Both the position numbers and the translations under genes were made by a program. Under the pieces are notes generated by a model. It was not told the DNA's origin and did no database searches. It saw only the letters and a program-made list of their open reading frames with translations. Below are positions 48,335 to 57,000 of a DNA stretch of 58,655 nt, in pieces (position 1 is the first letter of the stretch; each line of letters starts with the position of its first letter). Origin of the DNA: Microcaldota archaeon (GTDB taxonomy: Archaea; Micrarchaeota; Micrarchaeia; Micrarchaeales; CABMGC01); assembly GCA_021801225.1 (NCBI GenBank), contig JAJYYF010000012.1:1-58655 (forward strand), read 5' to 3'.

Positions 48335-48759
48335 TTTTTCATCTTCATTTTATTTTTATTACTAAATTTATTAGTAAACATTAAAAAATAAAGAAGTATT
48401 CCAAAAAACAAGGCAATCATGAACATAACTGCAAATGCATACTGTGCATAATTTCTAATATTTTGAAAAGAATCATTAGCTGATGACTCTGCAGCATAAG
48501 AGTAAGAAACAGAAGCATCAGGACTTGAGTTAATTGTTTGTTGAGCCCTATTCAAATAAGCATAAGCCTGCGAAAGATTTGGATTGAATATTAAATAACC
48601 ACTTTGATTGATCATATTAATATAAGAAATACTTTGATTTAATATCGCTTGCGCTTGGGTTTTGTTATAATTTTGATTTGTTATACTTATTGTATTTGAA
48701 AAAGCAAAAGAAAAAATAAAAAAAGAAAAAATCAAAGAAAAAATTAACCTACGTTGCAT
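48331..48759 (-). CDS. Exported protein with C-terminal membrane helix
   Basis: 142 residues: signal peptide (1-21), an Asn/Ser/Gln/Tyr-rich external helical region, a hydrophobic helix (about 105-128) and a Lys/Met-rich tail. It lies between tfb and malic enzyme, overlapping the latter by 4 bp, so it may be co-transcribed. Function unknown. Confidence 0.6.
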   Translation of the reverse strand: MQRRLIFSLIFSFFIFSFAFSNTISITNQNYNKTQAQAILNQSISYINMINQSGYLIFNPNLSQAYAYLNRAQQTINSSPDASVSYSYAAESSANDSFQNIRNYAQYAFAVMFMIALFFGILLYFLMFTNKFSNKNKMKMKK

Positions 48760-48772
48760 TATCCCACGAGCT

Positions 48773-49777
48773 TTACAGATTTACATCTATATTAAGTTCG
48801 TGTTTAAGTTCTCTGTATCTATTCCTTATAGTTACTTCTGTAACTCCTGCAACATCTGCAACTTCTTTCTGAGTTCTTCTTTCTCCAGCAAGAGCTCCTG
48901 CTATATATACGGCTGCTGCCGATACTCCTGTAGGACTTCTTCCACTTATTAAACCTTTTTTCATTGCCTGCTTCAAAAGAGTCATTGCTTTTTCTTGCGC
49001 TTCTCCACTAAGCTTCAATGCAGCAACGTATCTAGGAACATATGCTGATGGATCTGTTAAAGGTATTTTTAAATTAAGTTCATGTGCTATTATCCTATAA
49101 GTTCTGCCTATTTCCTTTTTAGACACATTAGATATCTGTGATATCTCATCTAATGTTCTAGGCATTCCTGCACTTCTACAGGTTGCATACAAAGCTGCGT
49201 TTACTACTGTTTCTATAGGCCTTCCTCTTATTAAGTTATTTTTTACACATTGTCTGTATAATAAAGCAGTCTGTTCTCTTATATTATCTGGCAAACCCAA
49301 ATAACTTGCAACTCTATTCAACTCTGGCAAAGCAACTAAATAGTTTCTTTCACTTGAGCTTGCTATACTAGCTCGTTTGTGCCATTTTCTCATTCTATAT
49401 AATTGAGCTTGCCTTTTTGAAGAAAGTTTAGTACCTCTTATATCTTTATTGTACATATCTATTTCAGTAACTAATCCTTTGTTAGGCTTCATGTACTTGA
49501 TTGGAGCTCCTGTTCTTGCTCTGGCGTTTCTTTGATCTGAGTCGAATGCCCTCCATTCTGGACCAGAGTCAGTAACATTTTCTTCAATAACAAGACCACA
49601 GTTGTTACAAATATACTCTCCTCTTTCATTATCAAATATTATATCAATACTTGAACATGCAGGACATTTCTTACTTGCACTACCTAACTTGTTACTTTTA
49701 TATGATTGCTTATTCTCTGTATCACTATTATCAATTTCTTCATTTTCTGTTTTATTTGATTTTTCAGTTCTAGCCAT
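48773..49777 (-). CDS. tfb: Transcription initiation factor B
   Basis: 334 residues. A zinc ribbon (CPACS and CNNCG, residues about 38-62) is followed by the B-reader/linker (DSGPEWRAFD), and two cyclin repeats (ELNRVASYLGLPDNIREQTALLYRQ and the second with ALKLSGEAQEKAMTLLKQA), then a C-terminal helix-turn-helix that should read the BRE. It works with TBP, whose only copy seen here is the one-repeat protein at 56667-56990. Basic Lys-rich leader of 35 residues. Confidence 0.95.
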   Translation of the reverse strand: MARTEKSNKTENEEIDNSDTENKQSYKSNKLGSASKKCPACSSIDIIFDNERGEYICNNCGLVIEENVTDSGPEWRAFDSDQRNARARTGAPIKYMKPNKGLVTEIDMYNKDIRGTKLSSKRQAQLYRMRKWHKRASIASSSERNYLVALPELNRVASYLGLPDNIREQTALLYRQCVKNNLIRGRPIETVVNAALYATCRSAGMPRTLDEISQISNVSKKEIGRTYRIIAHELNLKIPLTDPSAYVPRYVAALKLSGEAQEKAMTLLKQAMKKGLISGRSPTGVSAAAVYIAGALAGERRTQKEVADVAGVTEVTIRNRYRELKHELNIDVNL

Positions 49778-50070
49778 AAAATCACTTTAAATATTATTTT
49801 TAATATTATTTTTTTATCTTAAAACAAATATTTTTAAATCTTTCCAAAATAAGTAATAATATTATTAACCATAAGATATTTAAATGTTTCTGTGTACTGT
49901 GGTTGTGTTACGATCAATACCTGCAAATAATTTAATTGCAAATTTAATACCTTATTATATTAAACATATTAATTAAAATTTCAAAATTTTAAAATCATAC
50001 TTATAAAAAATAAAAAAACATAAGTATTTAAATCTTCATATATACATATAATCTGAATAAGGCGTATGTG

Positions 50071-50526
50071 ATGAATAAGAATATTTGGTCAGGAAAGACT
50101 AGAATTGTTTTGTACATATCATTTTTTATAGGCATATTAGGGAGTTTTCTATTGCCTTTTACATCAGCACAAGCATCTACAACAACAGTAGCGGCACAGG
50201 CTGCACTTTGTAGTGTGATATCTACAATATCATTTATATTGAGTATACTTGCTTTAATGTTGTTCATATTAGGAGGTACATTATATGCATTTGCACATTT
50301 CTTACCTGCAACAGGAAACTTTAGAGGAGGAATGCAGGGTTGGGGTATGGGTATGCTTATGGGAGGTATAATCTCATTAATACTATACATATTAGCTCCA
50401 TTTATAGTAGGTAAAATAGAATCAATAAACACAACATCAGGTTTACAAGCACCAACATGTTCAACATCAACAGGTACGGTTTCTGGTTCGTCACCAGCAA
50501 CAGGAGTAGGGACACAAATTCAATAA
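50071..50526 (+). CDS. VirB2-like membrane protein, second copy
   Basis: 151 residues from ATG 50071. Layout as in 21513-21923: N-terminal helix ending near an Ala-rich AQAST segment, two further helices (ISFILSILALMLFILGGTLYAFAH and MGGIISLILYILAPFIV) separated by a glycine/methionine-rich FLPATGNFRGGMQGWGMG loop, then a Ser/Thr tail. A TATA-like AAGTATTTAAAT lies just upstream. Pilin-like or secretion-channel subunit by architecture only. Confidence 0.6.
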   Translation: MNKNIWSGKTRIVLYISFFIGILGSFLLPFTSAQASTTTVAAQAALCSVISTISFILSILALMLFILGGTLYAFAHFLPATGNFRGGMQGWGMGMLMGGIISLILYILAPFIVGKIESINTTSGLQAPTCSTSTGTVSGSSPATGVGTQIQ

Positions 50527-50613
50527 TTGATTTGACTTAACTCATAATTAATGATTTGTTTTTCTTTTTCTTTTATTTTTATATGTTTATGTATTTATTA
50601 AAGGTTGAAGTAA

Positions 50614-51345
50614 ATGAGTAATATTCTTTCCGAAGCATTTGAAACATATAAAGATAACCTTAAGTTTGTAATATTCTTTTCAATACCTTTTGTAATAGCC
50701 TTTTTAATACCATTCTTTGCTCCACTACCTACCTACATAAGCATCGGAGGAATCTTCATAAGAACCTCAAGTATCGCAACGAATCTTAATTTTATAAGTT
50801 TAGCAGTTATATTAATAGCTACTCTATTCTCTTTACTTTTCATAAGCTTTGCTTTTGTTGCTATAAGTCTTATAGTAAAGTCAAAGAAAACCAGATCTAA
50901 AATATCAAAAAGAGTAATTCAAGATATAGAAAAATACATAAGTAAGATTTTTCTATTACTTATAATTTACACATTTATATTAATACTTGCAAACATAATC
51001 GGTTATTATCTGGGGATTATGACTTTATTAACATCGGTAGTCGGTTTCTTTTTATTCATACCTATATTCTATGCACCTAGTGCAATAGTTGTAGATAATA
51101 AAAAGATAGGAAGAGCAATAAAAGACAGCATAAAGCTAGTTATATCAAAACCAGCATACTTCATATTGTGGTTTGTTTTAATAAGTGTATTAATCACTCT
51201 AGTTGATGAAGTAATGATTATATTAACTGGCAGTTATCTCTCAATGTACTTAACTCTCGTAATCACATCTTTACTTATCCTTCCATACTTTGTCATATTT
51301 CAGGCAGAAGCATATATGAAAAGATTTGCACTTTTAAGACATTAA
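50614..51345 (+). CDS. Six-helix membrane protein
   Basis: 243 residues with about six hydrophobic helices and one basic loop (VKSKKTRSKISKRVIQDIEKY). The layout is that of the archaeal DUF4013/DUF7544-like integral membrane proteins, with repeats of NLxFxxFFSI-like segments. It lies 87 bp after the VirB2-like gene. No function known. Confidence 0.6.
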   Translation: MSNILSEAFETYKDNLKFVIFFSIPFVIAFLIPFFAPLPTYISIGGIFIRTSSIATNLNFISLAVILIATLFSLLFISFAFVAISLIVKSKKTRSKISKRVIQDIEKYISKIFLLLIIYTFILILANIIGYYLGIMTLLTSVVGFFLFIPIFYAPSAIVVDNKKIGRAIKDSIKLVISKPAYFILWFVLISVLITLVDEVMIILTGSYLSMYLTLVITSLLILPYFVIFQAEAYMKRFALLRH

Positions 51346-51399
51346 TCAATCAGTAGTTTTAAATAACTTATAAATTAATAAATATAAATTGTTTTTTTT

Positions 51400-51518
51400 G
51401 GCGGAGTAGCTCAGCCTGGTTAGAGCGCTAGACTCATATGCATAGCATTATGAGTGATGAGCATTTATTGCAATGACGAGAAATCTAGAGACCGCGGGTT
51501 CAAATCCCGCCCCCGCCA
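51400..51518 (+). tRNA. tRNA with CAT anticodon (elongator Met or Ile2), intron 51439-51482
   Basis: Acceptor GGCGGAG pairs with CCCCGCC except for an A6-C67 mismatch. D arm GCTC/GAGC, anticodon stem CTAGA/TCTAG, T arm GCGGG-TTCAAAT-CCCGC. Removing 44 nt (51439-51482) at canonical position 37/38 leaves loop CTCATAA, anticodon CAT. The anticodon stem lacks the GGG/CCC of initiator tRNA. Discriminator A, no CCA. Met versus modified-C34 Ile2 cannot be settled here. Confidence 0.88.
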
Positions 51519-51611
51519 AGCCTACTTTTTAACTTATTAAATAACTTTATTAATTTACTCAAAAACAATAAACTCTAAATAATTTTTGAAACATAACTTA
51601 TTTGTGATTAA

Positions 51612-51800
51612 ATGCCAGTAAAAACAGGAGAATATAAGGGACATCCGACAATAAGTCTTCTTAAAGACGAGACAGACATGAGGCCATTTACATTTGGAAT
51701 GGGCAAAGCGCGTCTAATACTAGAAAATATAGAAGCAATAAAAAAGTTTGTTGAAAACAATGATAAAGGTTCAAGTAACTCAGAAACAGAAGCAGAGTAA
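51612..51800 (+). CDS. Small conserved archaeal-type protein (62 aa)
   Basis: 62 residues with KTGEYKGHPTISL and RPFTFGMGKARLIL, a compact beta-beta-alpha pattern, and an acidic Glu/Ser tail. This pattern recurs as a small uncharacterised archaeal protein. Function unknown; single-domain and soluble. Confidence 0.65.
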   Translation: MPVKTGEYKGHPTISLLKDETDMRPFTFGMGKARLILENIEAIKKFVENNDKGSSNSETEAE

Positions 51801-51874
51801 ACAATAATATTAATTTTTAATTAACTAAAGAATTTAATATTATTTTATTTAATTTTCTTTCTTTTTGTAAATTT

Positions 51875-52051
51875 TTATAGGTTCCTGACTAACTTCTGGA
51901 GTTTTGCTACTCTTCTCTCAGTCTTTAAAATCAATTCAATCGTTTTTCTTGTTTTAAAATCTTGAGTTTCACTACTACTAAACTCTCTTGCAGCTTCACG
52001 TAAACCTTCCATAGCCTTTTCTAGTTTCCCAACAGCATAATAATTGCACAT
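51875..52051 (-). CDS. Small helical protein (58 aa)
   Basis: ATG 52051 to TAA 51875 encodes MCNYYAVGKLEKAMEGLR followed by two amphipathic helices, ending RVAKLQKLVRNL. Lys/Arg/Leu/Glu heptad-like spacing suggests a helical bundle or coiled coil. The reading frame fills the middle of the 409-nt gap 51801-52209, which otherwise shows only AT-rich flanks. No family recognised. Confidence 0.6.
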   Translation of the reverse strand: MCNYYAVGKLEKAMEGLREAAREFSSSETQDFKTRKTIELILKTERRVAKLQKLVRNL

Positions 52052-52209
52052 TTTTATCCCATTTACGATTTATATACTAATAATAAAGATATAAATAAGT
52101 TTTCTATAATCACTTTGGGAAAAACAAACACAAATTTAAAATAAATTATAAAAATCAAAAATGTAAAAGTATATATATCTAAAAATGCAAATTTATTCAT
52201 CGTGTTATA

Positions 52210-53124
52210 ATGGAAGTAAAAACTGAAGTAAAGAGTTTGAGATATGAAAAGAATTATGATCTAGTTAGATCATTAAAAGACTTAAAAAATAGACCAGGAA
52301 TAATACTTCATCCTTCTAGAGTGCCAACAACAAGTGAAAGTTTTAAAATAATGTTTGATGGATACACTCTAGGTGCAGTTGCGGTAGAAAATGATGTAAG
52401 AAAAACCTTAACAGAACCTTCAGCGCAACAAGGAAAATTCACCGATAGATTAAAAGCATGGGAAAATATACATACAGTTGAAGATTTAAGTTCTATATTC
52501 TCAAATAAAAGATTAAGAGAGGTAGTTGGTTCAGAAACAGACATTAATAAAATAAAATCTTCATTAACAGTTAACCAATTAACTATGGAAGAGTTTAAGA
52601 AACTTGCAGAACATGGTTCGCAAGAAGTTCTTAGTTTATATGAGTATTTTAGAATATATGAAGATTCATCTGATTTCTTAGTAAGAAGACCTAAGATGGC
52701 AATAGACTTGCAAGACTCTAACTCTGCCACAGTAGTTTTAAATGAAATAGATGCAAGAAAGCTTTCAAGCAATGTCTATATATTAATGGAAAGGGATATT
52801 ACCTCATTTACTTCAACGAGAAATATCTTATTATCAAAAGGTTCTGATATAAAATTAGGTTTTGTACCTTCAAGCGACATACTTAAAAATGATGGCGCAG
52901 ACGCGTTTAAAGGCTGCGTAAGATCTGCTGTTGTTAATGGTGGCGCAGAAACTTTATGTATTAAGTTATCAGAAATACCTATGGTTCTTGAGTCACTTCC
53001 AGAAGATAAAAAAGGAAGAGTTTCATTGATAACCTATGTATCCCCTAAAGAATTTGATAAAGAAGTATTAGTTAAAACAGCAGTAACAACCCCTCAGTTA
53101 ACGGCTTATCAAATAGATAATTAA
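52210..53124 (+). CDS. Hypothetical protein (304 aa)
   Basis: Soluble, alpha/beta composition; starts MEVKTEVKSLRYEKNYDL. No signal peptide, membrane helix or catalytic motif I recognise. It has its own TATA-like stretch near 52170. It is convergent with moxR. Long antisense frames over it look like shadows. Confidence 0.6.
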   Translation: MEVKTEVKSLRYEKNYDLVRSLKDLKNRPGIILHPSRVPTTSESFKIMFDGYTLGAVAVENDVRKTLTEPSAQQGKFTDRLKAWENIHTVEDLSSIFSNKRLREVVGSETDINKIKSSLTVNQLTMEEFKKLAEHGSQEVLSLYEYFRIYEDSSDFLVRRPKMAIDLQDSNSATVVLNEIDARKLSSNVYILMERDITSFTSTRNILLSKGSDIKLGFVPSSDILKNDGADAFKGCVRSAVVNGGAETLCIKLSEIPMVLESLPEDKKGRVSLITYVSPKEFDKEVLVKTAVTTPQLTAYQIDN

Positions 53125-53170
53125 GTAAATACTTACTTTATTGCTATACAAAGCAAATAGAAAGGGTAAC

Positions 53171-54082
53171 TTAGTTAACCGAAGCTATTATTCCATCAAC
53201 TATTCCGTGCACGCCAATACCTCCTGTAGATCTTACAGTTATTCTATGGCTAAGTACGGGTCTAGCTAGGAACTTTATATCATCTATTGTGACATCCTTT
53301 CTTCCTTCTAAATAAGCTTTAGCTTTAGCACAATTCATAAATGCAATATCTGCCCTAGGGCTAGCTCCCATAACAACGTGCATGTCTACTCTTGTTGCAT
53401 TTACTATTTTAGATATGTATCGTACTACCTCATCAGATATACTTATTTTCTTTGCTTCTTCTTGCATTACTAATATATCCTCAATACTTATTACCTTTTT
53501 AACAATCATCTTTTCTTCACGTTCTTTTATTCTTAGTATGTTTTGTTCTTCTTCCATGCTTGGGTAATCAACATCTATCTTCATTATAAATCTGTCTGCA
53601 AGTACCTTTGGAAGAGGTTCTGTACCCTCTATTTTCAATGGATTTTGAGTTGCAAATGCAATAAATGGCTTTGGCAGTTTAAGATCCTCACCTCCTAAAC
53701 TTACTTGTTTTTCTTCTAATGTTTCAAGGAGCGCACTCATAGTTTTAGGTTGCATTCTGTTTAACTCATCAATAAGCAGTATATTTGTAAAAACAGGACC
53801 TTTATTTATAACTAATTTTTTACTTGTTTCATCCTCATAAGTATATCCAACTATATCTCTTGGGGTTATGTCTGGAGTACCCTGTATTCTTTTAAAGTCT
53901 GCTTGTATAGTATCTGAAAGCGCCTTTGTCATAGTTGTTTTGGCTACTCCCGGGACTCCCTCTAAAAGAGCATGTCCATTAGCTACTAAAGCAATTACCA
54001 TTAACTCTATTGTATCTATCTTTCCTGCTATATGTTTATGTATCTCCTCTAATATTTGTGAATATATCTCTTTTGGTTCCAA
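53171..54082 (-). CDS. MoxR-type AAA+ ATPase
   Basis: 303 residues. Walker A GVPGVAKT (residues 42-49), Walker B ILLIDELNRMQPK near 105, sensor ATQNP, and the C-terminal lid SPRADIAF. MoxR ATPases remodel or mature other proteins, usually with DUF58/VWA partners, which are not seen next to this gene. An intact insertion sequence lies about 75 bp upstream of its start. Confidence 0.9.
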   Translation of the reverse strand: MEPKEIYSQILEEIHKHIAGKIDTIELMVIALVANGHALLEGVPGVAKTTMTKALSDTIQADFKRIQGTPDITPRDIVGYTYEDETSKKLVINKGPVFTNILLIDELNRMQPKTMSALLETLEEKQVSLGGEDLKLPKPFIAFATQNPLKIEGTEPLPKVLADRFIMKIDVDYPSMEEEQNILRIKEREEKMIVKKVISIEDILVMQEEAKKISISDEVVRYISKIVNATRVDMHVVMGASPRADIAFMNCAKAKAYLEGRKDVTIDDIKFLARPVLSHRITVRSTGGIGVHGIVDGIIASVN

Positions 54083-54157
54083 GTAAAAACCCTTAACTAT
54101 TACAACTTTTAATAGTAAGAATATATATCTTATCTGAATTTGTATATATTAGAAAAC

Positions 54158-54164
54158 ATAAGTA
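54158..54164. repeat. Left target-site duplication
   Basis: ATAAGTA directly before the left inverted repeat, identical to 55192-55198. Confidence 0.75.
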
Positions 54165-55191
54165 TAGGAACCTGACAAATTATAAACCTTACGGTCTTAT
54201 AAATTCTATTTCTCTCTTCTCTCTTTTTGATATAGTGAGAGTTACGTCTCCTGTAGACGGGTTTGGTCGCCTGCCAGGAGAATGAAAACATGGATATATA
54301 TGAGTTAAAGAATAAATTAATAGAGGTTTGGGCCGCTGCACGCGTAATAGTGCAGAAGTATGGGCATACACGGAAGTTTGCAAAACATCTTGTTGCGCTT
54401 GTAATAAGACAGATAGAAAACTTCAATGACATTAAACTTGTTCATTTTCTTATGAATGATAAGATAGGAAGAATTCTTGGCTATAAGAGAACATTACACG
54501 AATCAACATTTTCAAAGGTCAGAGAAAGATCAGATTCTATGATGTTTCAAGAGTTAATAACTTGGATCATTGAAGATAGATTCAAAGGGAAACAAATTAG
54601 TCTTGTTGCACAAGACAGCACTGATGTTCCTGCATACTCAAAAGACGATAGAGATGCGATGATTGGTGTAAGAACAATACCGAAGAAACGACAACATAAA
54701 AACAAAGAAAAAACTGAGTTCTTCCATGGATATAAAATACACACCATAGTTGAAGTAGAAACTGAACTTCCAATAAGCATAATTGTAGACAAGGCGAATC
54801 ATCATGACTCAACGTTTTTTAGACCTCTTTTCATACATGCAAAACAACTATTTACGTTTGGATTTGGATCAAAATATCTTGCAGATTCGGCAATGGATGC
54901 AGCATGGATAAAAGATGAGCTCAAAGAAAATAATATGATTCCTGTAATCGCATCAAACGGAAGAAGAAAGTTTAAATCTTCAATACCAAAGGATAAAGAT
55001 TATGGAAGGAGATGGGCTGTAGAACGTTTTTTCTCAAGATTAAAAGAAAAATTTGGTCTTAGAAACAATAGATTTATAGGAATAAAACATGTTAAAATTT
55101 ATGTGTTTTCTTGCATTCTTGGTTATCTCCTTAGTTATTGAGGATATTTTTGAAATTGACGAGGCGATGAAATGTAAATGTCAAGATCCTA
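54165..55191 (+). mobile_element. Intact insertion sequence (IS4/IS5-like), 1027 bp
   Basis: Left inverted repeat TAGGAACCTGACAAAT (54165-54180) matches the reverse complement of the right end AAATGTCAAGATCCTA (55176-55191) at 11 of the first 13 positions. A perfect 7-bp target duplication ATAAGTA flanks it. One complete transposase gene sits inside. Clean ends suggest recent, possibly active, transposition into the gap between moxR and rpoF. Confidence 0.85.
54290..55141 (+). CDS. DDE transposase
   Basis: 283 residues from ATG 54290, chosen because AGGAG lies about 10 nt upstream. The catalytic acidic residues are in AQDSTDVP, KYLADSAMD and RRWAVERFFSRLKEK, the last being the R-x3-E-x6-K signature of IS4/IS5-type transposases. 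It is unbroken. The helical N-terminal region is probably DNA binding. Confidence 0.92.
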   Translation: MDIYELKNKLIEVWAAARVIVQKYGHTRKFAKHLVALVIRQIENFNDIKLVHFLMNDKIGRILGYKRTLHESTFSKVRERSDSMMFQELITWIIEDRFKGKQISLVAQDSTDVPAYSKDDRDAMIGVRTIPKKRQHKNKEKTEFFHGYKIHTIVEVETELPISIIVDKANHHDSTFFRPLFIHAKQLFTFGFGSKYLADSAMDAAWIKDELKENNMIPVIASNGRRKFKSSIPKDKDYGRRWAVERFFSRLKEKFGLRNNRFIGIKHVKIYVFSCILGYLLSY

Positions 55192-55198
55192 ATAAGTA
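55192..55198. repeat. Right target-site duplication
   Basis: ATAAGTA directly after the right inverted repeat, identical to 54158-54164. Confidence 0.75.
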
Positions 55199-55261
55199 AT
55201 AAAACAAAAGGTTTATAATATCTAATTATTAATATTTATAAGATGTGGCAGGTGAATTGTA

Positions 55262-55603
55262 ATGGCTAATAAAAATACTCGAGAAAGTAAAGTAATAACA
55301 ACAGCAGAAGCACTAGAGATATTAGAAAAGAGAAAAAAAGACGGAGATATGGGTTACGAGCAACAAGTTTCATACGAACATATTAAAAAGTTTTCAAAAT
55401 TAGATGAATCAAAAGCAGCAAAAATAATTAAACAATTAAAAGAATTAGGCGTTTCTGATAAAATTTCAATACAAATAGTTGATGTACTTCCAGTAGATGA
55501 GTTACAACTAAAACAAATATTATCAAATGAAAAGACAATGCCTGAAGAAGAAACAATTAAAAAAATTATGTCTCTAGTAGATGAAAACAAGGGTAAATCT
55601 TAA
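55262..55603 (+). CDS. rpoF: RNA polymerase subunit F
   Basis: 113-residue Rpb4-like subunit of the archaeal RNA polymerase stalk (partner of RpoE). TAEALEILEKR at the N-terminus and ELQLKQILSNE in the HRDC-like C-terminus are family marks. TATA-like GGTTTATAATATC lies about 50 nt upstream, right after the insertion-sequence end. It is followed 19 bp later by DUF655. Confidence 0.92.
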   Translation: MANKNTRESKVITTAEALEILEKRKKDGDMGYEQQVSYEHIKKFSKLDESKAAKIIKQLKELGVSDKISIQIVDVLPVDELQLKQILSNEKTMPEEETIKKIMSLVDENKGKS

Positions 55604-55622
55604 TGTATAAAGGCGAAAAACA

Positions 55623-56204
55623 ATGCATGAATTTGAACAGAAAAGAGATGATTTGGAAGAGTACGGAGTCGTTCTCGACTTTTTACCTACTGGCAAGTCT
55701 TTTTCAGTACGTTCAGAACCTATTGTTCAGATACTCGGTGAAACAAGATTTACTTTGTTAGAAGCTGTTCCTAAAGTACAAGGAATTAAAATAGCAGAAA
55801 GAATATACATTGGAAAAGGAGAAAGAGATAAAATTTCCTTAATAAAATCACGCTTAACTTATCAAAATTTAACTGAAGTAGCAAAGAACGAGCTTCCAAA
55901 TGCTATAATATCTATTATAAAAAACAACGAAAAGAAGTTTGTTGGATTTTTTAATACTGCTTCTCCAATAAATATACGTATGCATTCGTTAGAGTTACTT
56001 CCAGGAATAGGGAAGAAACATCTCACCTCATTATTAGAAGCAAGAGAAGACAAACCCTTTGAAAGTTTTGAAGACATGATAGAAAGGGTCCAGTTACTTC
56101 AAGATCCAATAAAATTACTTACTGATAGGATCTTAGTTGAGTTAAAAGGAGAAACACGTTTTTATATATTAACAAGACCTCCTGCACAGCCTAGACGACA
56201 ATAA
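55623..56204 (+). CDS. DUF655 RNA/DNA-binding protein
   Basis: 193 residues. N-terminal YGVVLDFLPTGKS and a C-terminal helix-hairpin-helix (LLPGIGKKHLTSLLEAR) with a following FESFEDM block are the DUF655 pattern. The family usually sits in the L21e-rpoF-DUF655-ksgA cluster of archaea, and does so here in part. Probably nucleic-acid binding; precise role unknown. Confidence 0.9.
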   Translation: MHEFEQKRDDLEEYGVVLDFLPTGKSFSVRSEPIVQILGETRFTLLEAVPKVQGIKIAERIYIGKGERDKISLIKSRLTYQNLTEVAKNELPNAIISIIKNNEKKFVGFFNTASPINIRMHSLELLPGIGKKHLTSLLEAREDKPFESFEDMIERVQLLQDPIKLLTDRILVELKGETRFYILTRPPAQPRRQ

Positions 56205-56290
56205 TTAGCAATAATCTATACTACTTTTCAGAAAAATCTTCAAAAGATAAAATTGTAAATTAAAAGAATTAGTTATTTAAAAAATAAAAG

Positions 56291-56578
56291 TTAAAATTTC
56301 TCAAGGTGCATTTGTGGTACAATTACCTTTCTTTTTATTGATTTAGAAACTGAGAACTCAACTACATAAGCGTCTCCTCTTTTTTCTACAATTGTACCAA
56401 TTCTACCTCTATATCTTGGATGAGGTATGTTCCTAAAGTTGCTTTTTTGTGATATAATTACCTTGCTTCCTACATCAAAGCGCTTTATTAATTTGCTTAT
56501 CCCTAACGTTGAAGGTTTATTGTGTCTTGACAAATTCCTTGTTCTTCCTATAAATAATCCGTGCGATCTTTGTGACAT
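56291..56578 (-). CDS. rpl21e: Ribosomal protein L21e
   Basis: 95 residues from ATG 56578 (MSQRSHGLFIGRTRN); an earlier in-frame ATG would add a hydrophobic, unlikely leader. Basic, with IPHPRYRGRIGTIVEKRGDA, the KOW-like core of L21e. In other archaea it is the first gene of the rpoF cluster on the same strand; here it points the other way, convergent with DUF655. Confidence 0.9.
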   Translation of the reverse strand: MSQRSHGLFIGRTRNLSRHNKPSTLGISKLIKRFDVGSKVIISQKSNFRNIPHPRYRGRIGTIVEKRGDAYVVEFSVSKSIKRKVIVPQMHLEKF

Positions 56579-56666
56579 TCTACTCACTAATGTTATATAA
56601 TATTCAATACACATTTATAGAAAAACATATAAATACCTTTCATATCTATTTATAAATCGTGGTTCA

Positions 56667-56990
56667 ATGCCAAGTAAATCAAACCCAGGGAAACATAATA
56701 AGAAATCAATACTTCATCCTGATTTCAAAATAGAAAACATAGTAGCAAGCGCCGATTTAGGCGTAGAATTAGATTTATATGCAATAGCAAAATCCTCTCC
56801 TGATGTAGACTATGAACCGGAACAATTTCCAGGAGCTATATGTAAAATACACTCTCCGAAGACTGCACTATTATTATTCAAGAACGGTAAGATAATCTGT
56901 ACAGGTTCAAAAACAGAGGCAGACATTAAAAAATCAATAGATCAAGTAATAAAAATAGTACAAAATCATATTTCTGAAAGAAAAGAGTGA
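56667..56990 (+). CDS. Single-repeat TATA-binding-protein homologue (half TBP)
   Basis: 107 residues containing only one TBP repeat (about residues 21-98). FKIENIVASADLG is the first strand, with Asn24 and Val26 where TBP contacts the minor groove; YEPEQFPGAI gives Phe54 and LLLFKNGK gives Phe71, the places of the DNA-kinking Phe pair; IICTGSKTEADI completes the repeat. A normal archaeal TBP has two such repeats in about 180 residues. Convergent DedA follows 10 bp later and L21e is upstream, so no second repeat is hidden. A 20-residue basic leader precedes the repeat. To form the TBP saddle it would have to homodimerise, or pair with another half elsewhere in the genome. Confidence 0.88.
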   Translation: MPSKSNPGKHNKKSILHPDFKIENIVASADLGVELDLYAIAKSSPDVDYEPEQFPGAICKIHSPKTALLLFKNGKIICTGSKTEADIKKSIDQVIKIVQNHISERKE

Positions 56991-57000
56991 AAACTCTTTT

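Noticed and set aside
51454-51460. GTGATGA in the tRNA intron resembles a box C, hinting at a C/D guide RNA
   Set aside because: No CTGA box D follows within the intron and the intron is only 44 nt; chance match is likely.
52308-52772. 154-codon antisense frame over the 304-aa hypothetical gene
   Set aside because: Opposite strand has TATA and a better-composed protein; this is a shadow.
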